Under the pieces are notes generated by a model that saw only the letters and a program-made list of their open reading frames with translations, was not told the origin of the DNA and did no database searches. A DNA stretch of 64,000 nt, taken from positions 620,001 through 684,000 of the forward strand of contig NZ_CP063458.1 of assembly GCF_015169395.1 (NCBI RefSeq), written 5' to 3'. Shown piece by piece: positions 1 to 8,532 of the stretch. The stretch is from Humisphaera borealis (lineage in GTDB: Bacteria; Planctomycetota; Phycisphaerae; Tepidisphaerales; Tepidisphaeraceae). How positions within the stretch are numbered: the stretch's first letter is position 1; each line of letters begins with the position of its first letter. The translations under genes were made by a program, and so were the position numbers.

Positions 1-1
1 C

Positions 2-2485
2 AGCTCCCAGAATTTCTTTAGCGGCGACAACGTCACGTTCAACGACAGTTCGACGATCGGCGGCGTCACCCTCGCCGGCTCGATCTCGCCGGGCAGTGTC
101 ACGGTGAACTCCTCCACGACTGCGTACACCATTACAGCCAGTACCGGCAACGTGCTGGCAGGGCCGATGACGCTGCTGAAGCGGGGAACATCCACGCTGG
201 TGATGGCAGGCAACGTCGCCAACACCTACGCGGGCGGTACCTTGATCAGCGCCGGTGCGATCGACATCCAGAACGCCGGGTCGCTGGGCACGGGAACGAT
301 CACCCTCGGCGATGCCAACACGGGCAGTGACGCCGTGGCACTCTACCTGGCGACGAACCGCTCGACGGTGACGGCACCCGTCGTTATCGCGGCGGCGGGG
401 ACCGGCACCGCGACCCTGGGCTCACGCAGCAGCGTGACGGGGACTGGTGCGAACAACCAGTTCAACTCGATCACCATCAATCGGGCGGTGGTCTTCGATT
501 CCAACGCCGCCGACCGAACCGACTACCGTGCGATCAGCGGCACCGGCAACATCCTGGTCACCGGATCCGGTCGCTCGATCTTTTCCGTGGTCAACACTTT
601 TGTCGGCGACCTTACCGTCGGCACTGCCACTGCGTCTTCCGGAACTTTGCAACTGGGTACGAACTCCACGGCGTTCGATGCCATTCCAAACGGAAGCAAT
701 GTCACTATTGCGGCCGGCGGGCTCCTGAACCTTTCATACACAGCAGGTGGCTCCGAGACGATCAACGCCCTGAACGGCACTGGCACGCTCGGAAACAACG
801 GCGGTCTCGCCAATACCATCATCATCGGCTCGGCCAACGGCAGCGGCGATTTCGGGGGGCTGATTCGCAACGGCGGTGCCGCAGCGCTGTCGGTGACGAA
901 GTCGGGCTCGGGCACGCAGATCCTGGGTGGAACCAATACCTACACGGGCGTCACCACGATCAATGGCGGCACCCTGAGCGTGGCTTTGCTTGCCAACGGG
1001 GGCACGGCGAGCAACATCGGCCAGGCTACGGCACTGGCATCGAATCTCGTGATCGGCGGCGGCACCCTCGCGTATACCGGTGCAACGGTCTCCATCAACC
1101 GGGCCTTTACCACCAGCGCGGCCAGCGCCATCGACATCCCTACCGGCACCAACGTCACGTTGGCGATGACCGCGCTGAACTCGACCGACGCCACCACGAT
1201 AGCTGCCACCACTGGCTTTCAGCCGGTTCTCGGCGGCACGCTTACCAAAACCGGGGGCGGAAGTCTGATCATGACCGGCTATCGCGGCGGCAGTGCCGCC
1301 GCCACGTCCGACATGGTAATCAACGGCGGCAACGTCACCTTCGGCACCGGCTATTTCAATGCCGCGCCCTTCGGCCAGCGGGCGCTGACAATCAGCGTGA
1401 ACTCAGGCGGCAGCGTGACGCTCAACACGAGCCACGCCATCGGCGGCGACAACGCCGATCTTGGTACCTCCTGGGGTCAGATTTTCGTCAACGGCGGCAC
1501 ACTTACCACCAACGGCGACAACTACCTCAGCGGCGGAACGGTCTCGTCCCAAGGCCGTCTGGTTTTGACCGCCGGCGCTGTCAACGGCAGCGGCAACCTT
1601 CGAACGGTTGACGGCGGGTCCACGATCACGACCGTTGCCAGTGCGACCGCTTCGCTTATCAGCGCAGGGATTCAAGTCCGTGGAAACATCGTTCTCGATG
1701 TCGCACGTGGTGCGGCCGACAGCGACCTGACCATCACCGGGCTTGTTTCCAACAGCACGACGGGCGGACTGGTCAAGTCGGGCTCGGGTATTCTCACGCT
1801 CACGCGTGCCAACACCTATGCCGGCACGACCACCATCAACGCCGGCACGCTTCTGGCCAACAATGACCCGCTCGTCGCCGGTAGCGCCACCAGTTCAAGC
1901 TCCGTGTCCGTCGCCGGTACGTCACGGCTGGGCGGAACAGGCCGGGTCGGCGGCGCGGCTTCCTTCGCCGCCGGGACGACCCTTGCCCCGGGAGCCGTGG
2001 ATACGACCGGGTCGCTTGCCGGCGAGTTGCGATTCGGCGGCGACGTGACGATGGCCGCTAACAGCACCTACCAGTGGCAGATTTCCGACCCCGGTGTTGG
2101 CGCGGCGACCGATCCGGGCGAAGGGGTCGCCACCGCCGGGGGATCTTTCGATAAGGTCACGATCGCCGGGGTATTGACGATTGCCCCGGGCGACACCGTC
2201 AACATCGCAATAGAGAAGCTAGGCTCGTTCGCCTTCGCCAACGATGCCTTCTACCGGTGGCAGGTGGCCACCAGCGCGACCACCACGGTGACGGCGAGCC
2301 AGTTCGTGCTGCCAGGTATCTCCACGGACGAGTCCGCTGCTTACGACGTCGAGGTGGTGGGCAACAGCGTCTTTGTGACGTTCGACGAGACCCGGGTCGT
2401 TCCGGAGCCCACGACCGGGATGCTCGGAGTTGTCGCGATGACCGGCCTACTGGCCCGCCGCCGCCGCCAGTCGCGTCGTTCGTGA
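2..2485 (+). CDS. autotransporter-associated beta-strand repeat protein with PEP-CTERM tail (5' end outside window)
   Basis: The frame is open to the left window edge, so the N-terminus is missing; the translation already reads as beta-solenoid from base 2 (a VTFNDSSTIGGVTL-type segment). At least three PATR-type repeats are visible, each with a K-x-G-[ST]-G-x-L-x-L core followed by NTYxGxTxIxxGTL, near 170-260, 895-985 and 1770-1860. The protein is rich in Gly, Thr, Ser and Asn with almost no Lys or Cys. The last 27 residues form a PEP-CTERM signal: VPEPTTG, a short hydrophobic stretch, then an Arg-rich end. In planctomycetes and verrucomicrobia such proteins are thought to be exported and processed at the envelope by an exosortase-like system. 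The cargo function is unknown. Confidence 0.85.
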   Translation, partial: SSQNFFSGDNVTFNDSSTIGGVTLAGSISPGSVTVNSSTTAYTITASTGNVLAGPMTLLKRGTSTLVMAGNVANTYAGGTLISAGAIDIQNAGSLGTGTITLGDANTGSDAVALYLATNRSTVTAPVVIAAAGTGTATLGSRSSVTGTGANNQFNSITINRAVVFDSNAADRTDYRAISGTGNILVTGSGRSIFSVVNTFVGDLTVGTATASSGTLQLGTNSTAFDAIPNGSNVTIAAGGLLNLSYTAGGSETINALNGTGTLGNNGGLANTIIIGSANGSGDFGGLIRNGGAAALSVTKSGSGTQILGGTNTYTGVTTINGGTLSVALLANGGTASNIGQATALASNLVIGGGTLAYTGATVSINRAFTTSAASAIDIPTGTNVTLAMTALNSTDATTIAATTGFQPVLGGTLTKTGGGSLIMTGYRGGSAAATSDMVINGGNVTFGTGYFNAAPFGQRALTISVNSGGSVTLNTSHAIGGDNADLGTSWGQIFVNGGTLTTNGDNYLSGGTVSSQGRLVLTAGAVNGSGNLRTVDGGSTITTVASATASLISAGIQVRGNIVLDVARGAADSDLTITGLVSNSTTGGLVKSGSGILTLTRANTYAGTTTINAGTLLANNDPLVAGSATSSSSVSVAGTSRLGGTGRVGGAASFAAGTTLAPGAVDTTGSLAGELRFGGDVTMAANSTYQWQISDPGVGAATDPGEGVATAGGSFDKVTIAGVLTIAPGDTVNIAIEKLGSFAFANDAFYRWQVATSATTTVTASQFVLPGISTDESAAYDVEVVGNSVFVTFDETRVVPEPTTGMLGVVAMTGLLARRRRQSRRS

Positions 2486-2578
2486 ACACGATCCGAACTG
2501 AAACCCGCGTCTCACCGGCCGGTCAGGGCGCGAGCATTCGAATGGATTACGGGCCGAAAGCAGTCGGCAGCGCCATCC

Positions 2579-3832
2579 TCACTTCCCCGCAATGTCATAG
2601 CACAACAACGACGCCCCATCGCGTATCAGCAGCTTTCCTTCCACGATCACCGGATGCGCATACGCTTTGTCCTTCGCCTCCCGCGCCGGGATGTTCGGCG
2701 GGGTGAAGCGGCCGTGCTCGCGGTAGGCCTCGGGCGACGCCTCGACCAGCGCGACCGTGCCGGTTTCGCTGTGCAGATAGAGCCGGTCGCCAGCGGCGCT
2801 GAGCGCGGACGGGCCGATGGAGCGGTCGCTCCATTTGATTGCACCGGTCTTGAACTCGGCGCACGTCAGGCCGGCCTGACTGGAGCCGTAGAGATACTCG
2901 CCGATGCGAACCACGCCGCCGTTCGACATCGGCAGCTTCTTGTCGACGTAAACCATCGCGGCCGACCACTTGCCGCCATTGACAGAGATCTTCGCCAGGC
3001 CCGCCGTGCCCAGCCCGCCGCCGGTGTAGACGTGACCTTCGTGCACGATCGGCGTGGTCATGTTGGCCCGGCCGACGGTGTCGGCGAAGGTCCAGAGCAG
3101 TGTGCCCGTCGCCGCGTCCAGGCCGATCACGCCCTTGCCGATGAACTGCACGATCTGCCGGCTGCCGGCGATCTCGGCGACGACGGGGGACGAGTAGCCG
3201 GCTTCGTCGGCGTTCGGGGAGGCGAACTTCCAGATCGTGTTGCCGGTGAGTTTGTCGAGCGCGACGACCGTTGCCTGCCCGCCGCCGGGCGTGACGATGA
3301 CCTTATTGCCGTCGACGAGCGGCGATTCGGAGTAGGCCCACTCGCCGGGCTTGCCGCCGAAGTCGTTGCGGAAGGACTTCTTCCACTTCAGCTTTCCGGT
3401 CGCGGTCTCGAGGCAGACCAGGTCGCCGTCCGAGCCGATCGCGTAGAGAAGATCGCCGTCGATCGCCGGCGTGCACCGCGCGGCGGGGTAGCTCGGCCGC
3501 TGGTTCGGATTGCCGACACGGCCGACCTTCTCGCTCGACCAGACCAGCTTGCCGTCGGTCAGCGTGTAGCAGCGAACGAATTCGGCGTCGAGCCCTTCGT
3601 TGCTCATCAGGTAGACGCGCCCACCGGCGACGGCGGGCGTGGAGTAACCCGCGCCGATGCCATCGGTCCGCCAGACCTGCTTCGGCCCGTCGGCCGGCCA
3701 GGCCTTGAGCAGCCCGGCCTCGGCGGAGATGCCGTCACGGTTCGGTCCACGCCACTGAGGCCAGTCGGCGGCGAGTGCCGCAGGTGCCAGCAAGGCGGAG
3801 ATAACGACGGCGAAGAATCGGCGATAGTGCAT
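2579..3832 (-). CDS. exported PQQ-type beta-propeller protein
   Basis: 417 residues. ATG at 3832 is preferred over the ATG nine codons upstream because AGGAG lies 7 nt before it and it begins a clean signal peptide (HYRRFFAVVISALLAPAALA). The mature part opens with DWPQWRGPNRDG, the usual start of planctomycete PQQ_2-type propellers. Repeated blades carry G-x-[LI]-x-W motifs such as TGKLKWKK, TGNTIWKF, TGTLLWTF and TGAIKWSD. These proteins are commonly annotated as outer membrane assembly BamB-like or PQQ-binding, but no dehydrogenase catalytic residues are evident and substrate is not predictable. It converges with the PEP-CTERM gene on its left, 93 bp away. Confidence 0.85.
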   Translation of the reverse strand: MHYRRFFAVVISALLAPAALAADWPQWRGPNRDGISAEAGLLKAWPADGPKQVWRTDGIGAGYSTPAVAGGRVYLMSNEGLDAEFVRCYTLTDGKLVWSSEKVGRVGNPNQRPSYPAARCTPAIDGDLLYAIGSDGDLVCLETATGKLKWKKSFRNDFGGKPGEWAYSESPLVDGNKVIVTPGGGQATVVALDKLTGNTIWKFASPNADEAGYSSPVVAEIAGSRQIVQFIGKGVIGLDAATGTLLWTFADTVGRANMTTPIVHEGHVYTGGGLGTAGLAKISVNGGKWSAAMVYVDKKLPMSNGGVVRIGEYLYGSSQAGLTCAEFKTGAIKWSDRSIGPSALSAAGDRLYLHSETGTVALVEASPEAYREHGRFTPPNIPAREAKDKAYAHPVIVEGKLLIRDGASLLCYDIAGK

Positions 3833-4114
3833 GGCGGGTCTCCTGAATCGGGATGTCAATGAGCTTGCGACGGCCGGTGCGGGATGTCAACGCAAGCAGT
3901 ATGTCAACGCAATCAGTGACAAGGCGATTGCAGACGGGCGGTTGGCCGAGGCCCACGAAGTAACCCGAAGTAACCCCTGTTCCAAAGATGTAAGCTGGTC
4001 CGGCCGATCGGACTGGACTACCATCCCTCCTCGAACCGGTTGTATCCCTGACTTCCCAGGATGTAGGCCCGGCGAACGGCGGATCGCCGCGATTTAGTAA
4101 CAGGAGTCTCGCTC
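3833..4114. repeat. intergenic spacer with short tandem duplications
   Basis: Divergent spacer between the propeller and SHOCT genes. A 17-bp unit, ATGTCAACGCAAGCAGT, is repeated head to tail at 3884-3900 and 3901-3917 with one mismatch. A 10-bp unit, CGAAGTAACC, is doubled at 3956-3975. The frame open across this stretch has no credible coding character. Promoters for both genes must lie here, but no convincing -35/-10 pair was identified. Confidence 0.5.
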
Positions 4115-4969
4115 GTGCAACGTCTTACCGATCAGGGTTGGCAGAAGATCATCGACCTCTCGCAGCGTTACGGCGTCAGCACCGATGCCGTCATGAGCAT
4201 GCTCCAGTCCGTCGTCAACGGGAACGGGACCATGGCCCAGTTCTACATCGCCGAACTGGGCGGCGGGGGGCAGTGGATGCAGGGTGGCATAACGATGGTC
4301 GGCGACATGTTCAACTACGGACTGAAGTCCAAGGTGGACGGTCTTTGTAACGAACTGTCGCAGTTGCTCGCCCAGCAGCCGTTCGTGCCGCCACCGCCGC
4401 CGCAGTGGCAGAACCAGCCTTCGGGCGGCTATGCGTCGGCGGGTGGTCAGGTCAGTCTCTTTGCGCCCAACGGGTCCGGCAACTGGTGGCCCGCCGAGTT
4501 CGGCAGTCCCAACGGCAGCGGCGGGCAGAACAACATCCGCTATGCCTATTTCTCAAACGCCCGCCGACTGGCGATTGAGATCAACGGGAACGTGACGATC
4601 TACGACACGCTCGATCATCAGATCGGCGGGGTATCGCAGCAGCAGGGGGCCGGCACGACGATCACCCTCAGCAGCCAGTACGGCACGATCGACGTCGCAA
4701 GCCTGCCGGTGGTCGCCATCAACGGCGCTCCGCCGCAATCGGTCCAGAACTTTTCATCGCAGAACGTCGCCTCGCCGTACAACACGTCATCGAACAGCGC
4801 AACTCCATATGTGCCGTCAGTGCAGTCGCCAAACCCGCCCGCGGGCGGGAGCGCGCAGGAAGCGGACATCTTCGCCAAGATCGAGCGGCTCGCGGATTTG
4901 CAACAAAAGGGGATTGTTTCGCCTGAAGAGTTCGCGGCGAAGAAGGCTGAACTCCTGGCACGTCTTTGA
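4115..4969 (+). CDS. SHOCT domain-containing protein
   Basis: 284 residues, starting at GTG 4115 with AGGAG 8 nt upstream. The N-terminal 90 residues are predicted helical (QGWQKIIDLSQRYGVSTDAV), followed by a Pro/Gln-rich linker and a central beta-type region. The C-terminal 34 residues (251-284) are a SHOCT domain: short helix, KGIVSPEEF turn, then helix AAKKAELLARL. SHOCT is a small oligomerisation module often appended to unrelated proteins. There is no signal peptide or membrane segment, so it is probably cytoplasmic. The specific role is unknown. Confidence 0.75.
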   Translation: MQRLTDQGWQKIIDLSQRYGVSTDAVMSMLQSVVNGNGTMAQFYIAELGGGGQWMQGGITMVGDMFNYGLKSKVDGLCNELSQLLAQQPFVPPPPPQWQNQPSGGYASAGGQVSLFAPNGSGNWWPAEFGSPNGSGGQNNIRYAYFSNARRLAIEINGNVTIYDTLDHQIGGVSQQQGAGTTITLSSQYGTIDVASLPVVAINGAPPQSVQNFSSQNVASPYNTSSNSATPYVPSVQSPNPPAGGSAQEADIFAKIERLADLQQKGIVSPEEFAAKKAELLARL

Positions 4970-5153
4970 GCAACAGCGCCTCGTCGCCGAGTCAGTCAAC
5001 TTGGTTATTCACATCTCTGCTTAACGTTAATAGTTTTTGCTTGTCTGCCGACGGTAGTATCAGTAGCGTCTCAACCCGCTGGGTGCGACGCAGGGTTTCG
5101 GGCTGTTTGCTTAAAGCGGCCGCGCCGCAGTTTTCACACTTTTGAGGCTTCCC

Positions 5154-5765
5154 ATGAATCGCTCCGGGCTGTTCGTCGTGGCTTTGATGCTTCTGGTCAT
5201 CGGTGCCCTGTCGATGAAGGTGGTCAGCCAGGATGCCGCACCGGCAACCCCGGCTGCCGGGCCGGCGACCTTGCCGGCGGACGCGATCAGCGCGCTCACG
5301 CCGCTCCGCGGGATTGACGTCGCCGTGCGCAATACCGGCGAAGCCAACTTCACCGAGAAGACCAAGCGCGTTCCGGTCGAAGCGTTCCGCGACGAAGACT
5401 TCGGCACGCTGACCTACATCTCCGGCAACGGCTCGATCGCGGCGCTTCCGCAGCCGGCCAACTTCGAACTGCGGCAGTTGCCGTTCGACCGCTTCTACGA
5501 AACCGTGCGTTTCAGCCCGATCGCCGGCGTCGCCTGGCGGTTGAACCTGCGGACCGCAAAGTGGCAGCTGATTGAAGAAGCCGGCCCGCTGCTGCCGGGC
5601 ACCTACGACATCGACATGTTCCACGTATCGGACAGCACGATGGTCGTGATGCGGATCGACAAGCTCACCGGCCGCACCTGGACGATGGTGTCCGCCGAGG
5701 GCAAGCCCGACAAGTGGAACGAGATCGCCGAGCCCGACGCCCCCAAGGCCGACGCCGCCAAGTAA
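5154..5765 (+). CDS. exported protein of unknown function
   Basis: 203 residues. ATG 5154 with GAGG 8 nt upstream is preferred to the in-frame TTG at 5142. The first 25 residues (NRSGLFVVALMLLVIGALSM) form a signal peptide or N-terminal anchor, followed by an Ala/Pro-rich linker. The remainder looks like a compact beta domain with conserved-looking FGTLTYISGNGSIAALP and GVAWRLNLRTAKWQLIEE segments. No family is recognised. It precedes two exported paralogues on the same strand, 72 bp away, and could share their transcript. Confidence 0.65.
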   Translation: MNRSGLFVVALMLLVIGALSMKVVSQDAAPATPAAGPATLPADAISALTPLRGIDVAVRNTGEANFTEKTKRVPVEAFRDEDFGTLTYISGNGSIAALPQPANFELRQLPFDRFYETVRFSPIAGVAWRLNLRTAKWQLIEEAGPLLPGTYDIDMFHVSDSTMVVMRIDKLTGRTWTMVSAEGKPDKWNEIAEPDAPKADAAK

Positions 5766-5837
5766 GCGCCTGTGTCCAGGGATGCCGCTTCAGCGGGCAT
5801 GCGCCCGTTGAACGACTCGTTTACCCGAGGTCCGGCC

Positions 5838-7136
5838 ATGAATACGTCATCAGTTCGGCGACGCCGTTGGATCGCCGTGATTGTCGCGGGCGCGATGATC
5901 GCGCTGCTCGCATGTCCGCCGCCGGTGGAGGCGGGGCTCAAGCAGAAGATCAAGTCGGCGTGGAACAAGCTTCGCAAACCGCCGACGCCGAAGCCGGCGG
6001 GCAACCAGGCGCTGCGAACTGGCGCAGCACCGTCGCGAGCCCCGGCGGCGATGTCGCCGGGGATGATGAACCGCGCTGCGGCGACGCCGATCGGCAGTCC
6101 TGCACTCGCGCCGTCGCGCGTGCCGCCGCCGACCGGTCGGCCGATGGGCGTGGCGAACGCCGCGGCTCAGGCCCCGGCGCCGTCGGCGTCGGCACAGACG
6201 CAATGGAATCAACCGATCCGACCCCAACCGGTCGCGGCAGTCACGCCGGCCGGCAATCGCACGGAGATGCCCGGCAGTCCGCGGCGGGCGATGGCGGACC
6301 TGAAGACGGCGGCCAAGCCGGATGTGTACGGCCGGGCGTCCCCTGGTTCGGCGGTGCTCCCGCCTCCACCGTCTGGGCCACCCGGTCCGGTGGCGGGCCC
6401 GGCACCGGCGGTGACACTTCCACCTCCACCACCGCCCATGGCCTCAGCGGGGAGTGCCGCTTCGTCGGTGCGCACGCCGGTGATCTATGAGCGTATGCCG
6501 CCTCGACCGCAGGTGATGTTTCCGATCCCCGGACCGCCGGGGAGCACACCGCCGCCTGCCGTGACACCGCCGCCCGGTCCGCGTGCACCGGGTCCACCGG
6601 TCGGCCCGCAGCCGGTGATTTACAGCAAGCTTCCGAGCGGCGGCCCGGTGGCCGCCGGTGGCGCGGCGGGCGCGATTTCGGCTTCCCGCACCGCGAAACT
6701 GGGCACGACACCGGTCTCGCAGATGCCGCCGGTAACGAAGCTGGTGCCGCGCGAGGCGCTGGTGAACTCGCCGGGCGTGGGCAAGTGGACGACGAAGGAT
6801 GTGCCACCGGGCGCAGCGCCGCAGAACGTCATCGGGGCGCGGCCGTTCATTCGTGGTGCAAGTCCGGACGCGATCGAGGCGAACATGAGGCAGGCGACGG
6901 CTAACGCGAAGCAGGCGATGGATGCCGCCGCTCGAACCGCGCCGCCGCCGACGCCCGTTGGCCAAATGCAGCCAGGCCTTCAGAAGGCCGTCGGCAGCAC
7001 TTGGCAGGCGAGCCAGGGGCTCTACGGTCTCCGTATGCCGTCACTGACGGGTAACGTCAGCCCCGTCACAGCGAGCCGGTTCAACGCCGAGTATCAGGCG
7101 ATCCTGAAGCGGACGCAGGTGACGGTGGAGAAGTGA
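5838..7136 (+). CDS. exported Pro/Ala-rich protein with tyrosine-centred repeats, paralogue A
   Basis: 432 residues. ATG 5838 is chosen because GAGG precedes it and the preceding codons lack coding character. The signal peptide (RRRRWIAVIVAGAMIALLAC) ends at about PPPVEA. The block GLKQKIKSAWNKLRK ... KPAGNQALRT that follows is shared almost unchanged with the next gene, and a TGRP-GV segment follows in both. The rest is a low-complexity Pro/Ala/Gly chain punctuated by tyrosine motifs: VIYERMPP, VIYSKLPS, DVYGRASP. It ends in a short helical tail (VTASRFNAEYQAILKRTQV). No known family; possibly a surface or matrix protein. The shared block argues for tandem duplication and divergence. Confidence 0.7.
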   Translation: MNTSSVRRRRWIAVIVAGAMIALLACPPPVEAGLKQKIKSAWNKLRKPPTPKPAGNQALRTGAAPSRAPAAMSPGMMNRAAATPIGSPALAPSRVPPPTGRPMGVANAAAQAPAPSASAQTQWNQPIRPQPVAAVTPAGNRTEMPGSPRRAMADLKTAAKPDVYGRASPGSAVLPPPPSGPPGPVAGPAPAVTLPPPPPPMASAGSAASSVRTPVIYERMPPRPQVMFPIPGPPGSTPPPAVTPPPGPRAPGPPVGPQPVIYSKLPSGGPVAAGGAAGAISASRTAKLGTTPVSQMPPVTKLVPREALVNSPGVGKWTTKDVPPGAAPQNVIGARPFIRGASPDAIEANMRQATANAKQAMDAAARTAPPPTPVGQMQPGLQKAVGSTWQASQGLYGLRMPSLTGNVSPVTASRFNAEYQAILKRTQVTVEK

Positions 7137-7227
7137 TAGCGGCGGGCACGCTCCGGGTGCCATGCGCGACCTGTTGCACCCGAGTCATGCTCGCCTGTGG
7201 GCCTTCGCGACGTGATAGGAGTCCACC

Positions 7228-8307
7228 ATGAAGTCCGGTCATCGCAGTTTCGGGTTGCTGACGGTCGTCGCGATCGCGCTGGCGATGGCAGTCCCGTCGA
7301 CGCCCGCCGAGGCGGGCCTGAAGGAGAAGTTCAAGTCGGCGTGGAACAAGTTGCGGCGATCGCCAAGCCCGAAACCCGCCGGCAATCAGGCGCTCAAGAC
7401 CAGCGCCAGCGCGGCGAAGTTGCCGGCGTCGATCAGTCCTTCGGCGCGGGGTATTCGTCCGCAGCGGGCCGGGTCGGAAGGGACGATTCGGCCGACCGCC
7501 CCGACCGGTCGGCCGACGGGCGTGGTCAACGGTTCGGCCGGTCCCGCGCCGGCGGCACCAACCCAGTGGGAGCGGCCGATGCCGCTGCCCACCTTGCGCC
7601 GTACGGCCAGCATCGGCGGCGGCACCGTCGATCTACCGACGGTGAACCTGTCGGCGTCGACGCAGGAGATCAAGGCGATCATCGGCGGCGGTGTGGCCGG
7701 TCGCCGGGCGAGCGTCGGGGGCAATGGGGAATACATGATCATCGGGAATCTGCGACCCCCGTCGGAAGGCTCGATCGCGCCCGGAAATATCTACGACCGC
7801 CCTGGATCCGTGCTGCACGCCGGCGGCGGGACGTACGGCCGGGTCAGCGAGTCGATCCTGCTGCCGGTGACGTACGGCAAGGCGCCGCCGAGCGCGTCGC
7901 CGTACGGCATTGCGCCGCCGAGCGTTTCACCCTACGGTAAGGGGCCGCCGACTGAAACCTATGTGCGCGTTGCGCCGCCCGTAGGTGACGGCAATTCCAG
8001 CGCCGGCACGGTCTACGGGCAACTGAAGACCGACCGCATCTACGACAAGGTTCCGCCGCTGACCGGGCGGGGGACGATCTACGGCCGGCTGACGCCAGAC
8101 GACGCACTGGCCAAGTCCGCGGGCACTGCCGGTGCCGGCAATGCCACGGGCAATGCCAACCGCCGGCTGACGGTCTACGGCAAGCTGACGCCCGACAATG
8201 AAGTCCGGCCGAAGCTGACACGCTCGACAGCGGTCAGGTCGCTCAATCAGGCGTCGTCATCGTCAGCATCGAGCAGCGGGGCGACTGGTGCCCCCAAGTC
8301 GCCGTGA
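7228..8307 (+). CDS. exported Pro-rich protein with tyrosine-centred repeats, paralogue B
   Basis: 359 residues, ATG 7228 with AGGAG 7 nt upstream. Signal peptide ends near PAEA; the next block GLKEKFKSAWNKLRR ... KPAGNQALKT matches paralogue A 91 bp upstream. The C-terminal half is a run of short motifs of form [IVT]-Y-G-[KRQ]-[LAV]-x-P: TYGKAPPS, TVYGQLKT, RIYDKVPP, TIYGRLTP, TVYGKLTP, separated by Gly/Ala/Ser linkers. No catalytic domain is visible. Likely exported, disordered and repetitive. The tyrosine motifs resemble YxxL-type linear motifs but any interaction role is speculation. Confidence 0.7.
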   Translation: MKSGHRSFGLLTVVAIALAMAVPSTPAEAGLKEKFKSAWNKLRRSPSPKPAGNQALKTSASAAKLPASISPSARGIRPQRAGSEGTIRPTAPTGRPTGVVNGSAGPAPAAPTQWERPMPLPTLRRTASIGGGTVDLPTVNLSASTQEIKAIIGGGVAGRRASVGGNGEYMIIGNLRPPSEGSIAPGNIYDRPGSVLHAGGGTYGRVSESILLPVTYGKAPPSASPYGIAPPSVSPYGKGPPTETYVRVAPPVGDGNSSAGTVYGQLKTDRIYDKVPPLTGRGTIYGRLTPDDALAKSAGTAGAGNATGNANRRLTVYGKLTPDNEVRPKLTRSTAVRSLNQASSSSASSSGATGAPKSP

Positions 8308-8320
8308 CGATCGAGCGTAC

Positions 8321-8466
8321 GTGACACGGGTTTCCAACCCGTGCGAACGACCATTGAACGTCGAAGAATCCTGATCCTCAACTCAATAGAAAATAAGAGT
8401 CAAAGCATTGAGGATTGACGAACTGCGACCCCGACATCACCCGCGCGGGTTGGAAACCCGTGTCAG
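8321..8466. repeat. REPIN-like element 1 (inverted pair of palindromic REP units)
   Basis: Left unit GTGACACGGGTTTCCAACCC at 8321-8340 continues GTGC; the right unit at 8442-8466 is its reverse complement apart from one or two bases. Each unit is itself a palindrome (CACGGGTT-tcc-AACCCGTG). The inner 97 bp are AT-richer and unique in the window. Two further elements of the same design occur at 41489-41588 and 54220-54391, with the T-A pair changed to C-G in both arms. It sits in the spacer before the MACPF gene. Confidence 0.75.
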
Positions 8467-8532
8467 GGACGGTGTCACGGCCGTGGTGAAACCGAACCGC
8501 AGTCCGCTTCCGCCCGCCCTACGAGACGTCCC

